Of a stretch of DNA of 14,780 nucleotides, positions 14,654 through 14,780 are shown piece by piece. Below the pieces are notes generated by a model that made no database searches, had not been told where the DNA came from, and saw only the letters and a list, made by a program, of their open reading frames with translations. The stretch is taken from NCBI GenBank assembly GCA_025997155.1, contig BNUF01000052.1:1-14780 (forward strand), read 5' to 3'. The stretch's first letter is position 1. Every line of letters starts with the position of its first letter. Source of the stretch: Clostridia bacterium. Lineage in GTDB: Bacteria > Bacillota > Clostridia > Lachnospirales > WQUN01. The translations under genes and the position numbers were made by a program.

Positions 14654-14780
14654 AGAACGCGGTTATCTTGAAAGAGAGACCTAACAGGTTTTCGGTAATG
14701 TAGTCCTGTCCGCGAAGGAGTAGGGTTTCCTCGGGCTTTACCACGTCCGCGACGCCGTTGTTTATCGTGTGGATAACGCC
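14654..14780 (-). repeat. Exact inverted copy of rlmD 10171-10297 at the window edge, probable chimera
   Basis: All 127 bases from 14654 to the last base match the complement of rlmD 10297-10171 without a mismatch. Read on the minus strand, the rlmD reading frame enters the join and then runs out of frame into the pfkA tail. Zero divergence, the position at the very end of the sequence, and a length equal to a common assembler k-mer size (127) argue for an artefact rather than an old duplication. Confidence 0.95.

Noticed and set aside
14544..14744. Second rlmD-like gene on the minus strand at the right edge
   Set aside because: It is the exact 127-base copy joined out of frame to the pfkA tail, so not a second gene.
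1..14780. CRISPR arrays, tRNA genes, toxin-antitoxin pairs or phage genes
   Set aside because: I saw no spaced direct repeats, no tRNA-like cloverleaf sequence and no recognisable defence or phage protein in the coding regions. The window is otherwise filled by housekeeping and envelope genes.

Overview
The window looks like a complete contig of low-to-moderate GC DNA from a Firmicute, most likely an uncultured member of the Clostridia. The signs are strong AAGGAGG-type ribosome binding sites, a large Bacillus/Clostridium-type SRP RNA with an Alu domain, the trmK-nif3 gene pair known from Bacillus (yqfN-yqfO), a surface protein anchored by S-layer homology (SLH) domains, and no outer-membrane gene beside the efflux genes. 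This placement is an inference from gene content only.

Layout. Positions 1-313 hold the last 52 codons of an IS1-family transposase and a short in-frame open frame after it. Positions 338-641 carry a near-consensus promoter and the SRP RNA. A secreted 926-residue SLH protein with fibronectin-III-like repeats follows (693-3473). A six-gene minus-strand cluster then runs from 9376 down to 3463: ruvB, a Yip1-family membrane protein, an HlyD/MacA-like adaptor, a MacB-like ABC permease, trmK and nif3. It is driven by a good promoter at 9425-9453, and its genes are separated by short gaps or overlap. Divergent to it is an rlmD-type 23S rRNA m5U methyltransferase (9472-10821). A second minus-strand block reads pfkA (3' end only) - pta - ackA - terminator - 163-bp palindromic element - secreted ricin-type lectin protein. 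Both convergent gene pairs overlap at their 3' ends (nif3 with the SLH gene, lectin gene with rlmD).

Function. pfkA, pta and ackA link glycolysis to acetate and ATP formation. The adaptor and permease are two parts of a tripartite-like export pump, but the ATPase normally encoded with them is absent here. ruvB, trmK, nif3 and rlmD are housekeeping genes. The SLH protein and the lectin protein are the envelope or secreted products.

Most notable. (1) The last 127 bases are an exact inverted copy of part of rlmD, joined to pfkA at a short shared sequence. This looks like an amplification or assembly chimera, so the right end should not be trusted. (2) A full-length imperfect palindrome, MITE-like, fills the whole space between the ackA terminator and the lectin gene's ribosome binding site. 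(3) The lectin protein's C-terminal domain resembles a zinc-protease fold whose HExxH motif has lost both histidines (tentative). (4) The SRP RNA has a compensated base-pair change beside its tetraloop and sits in an unusual place. I found no clearly new multi-gene system.
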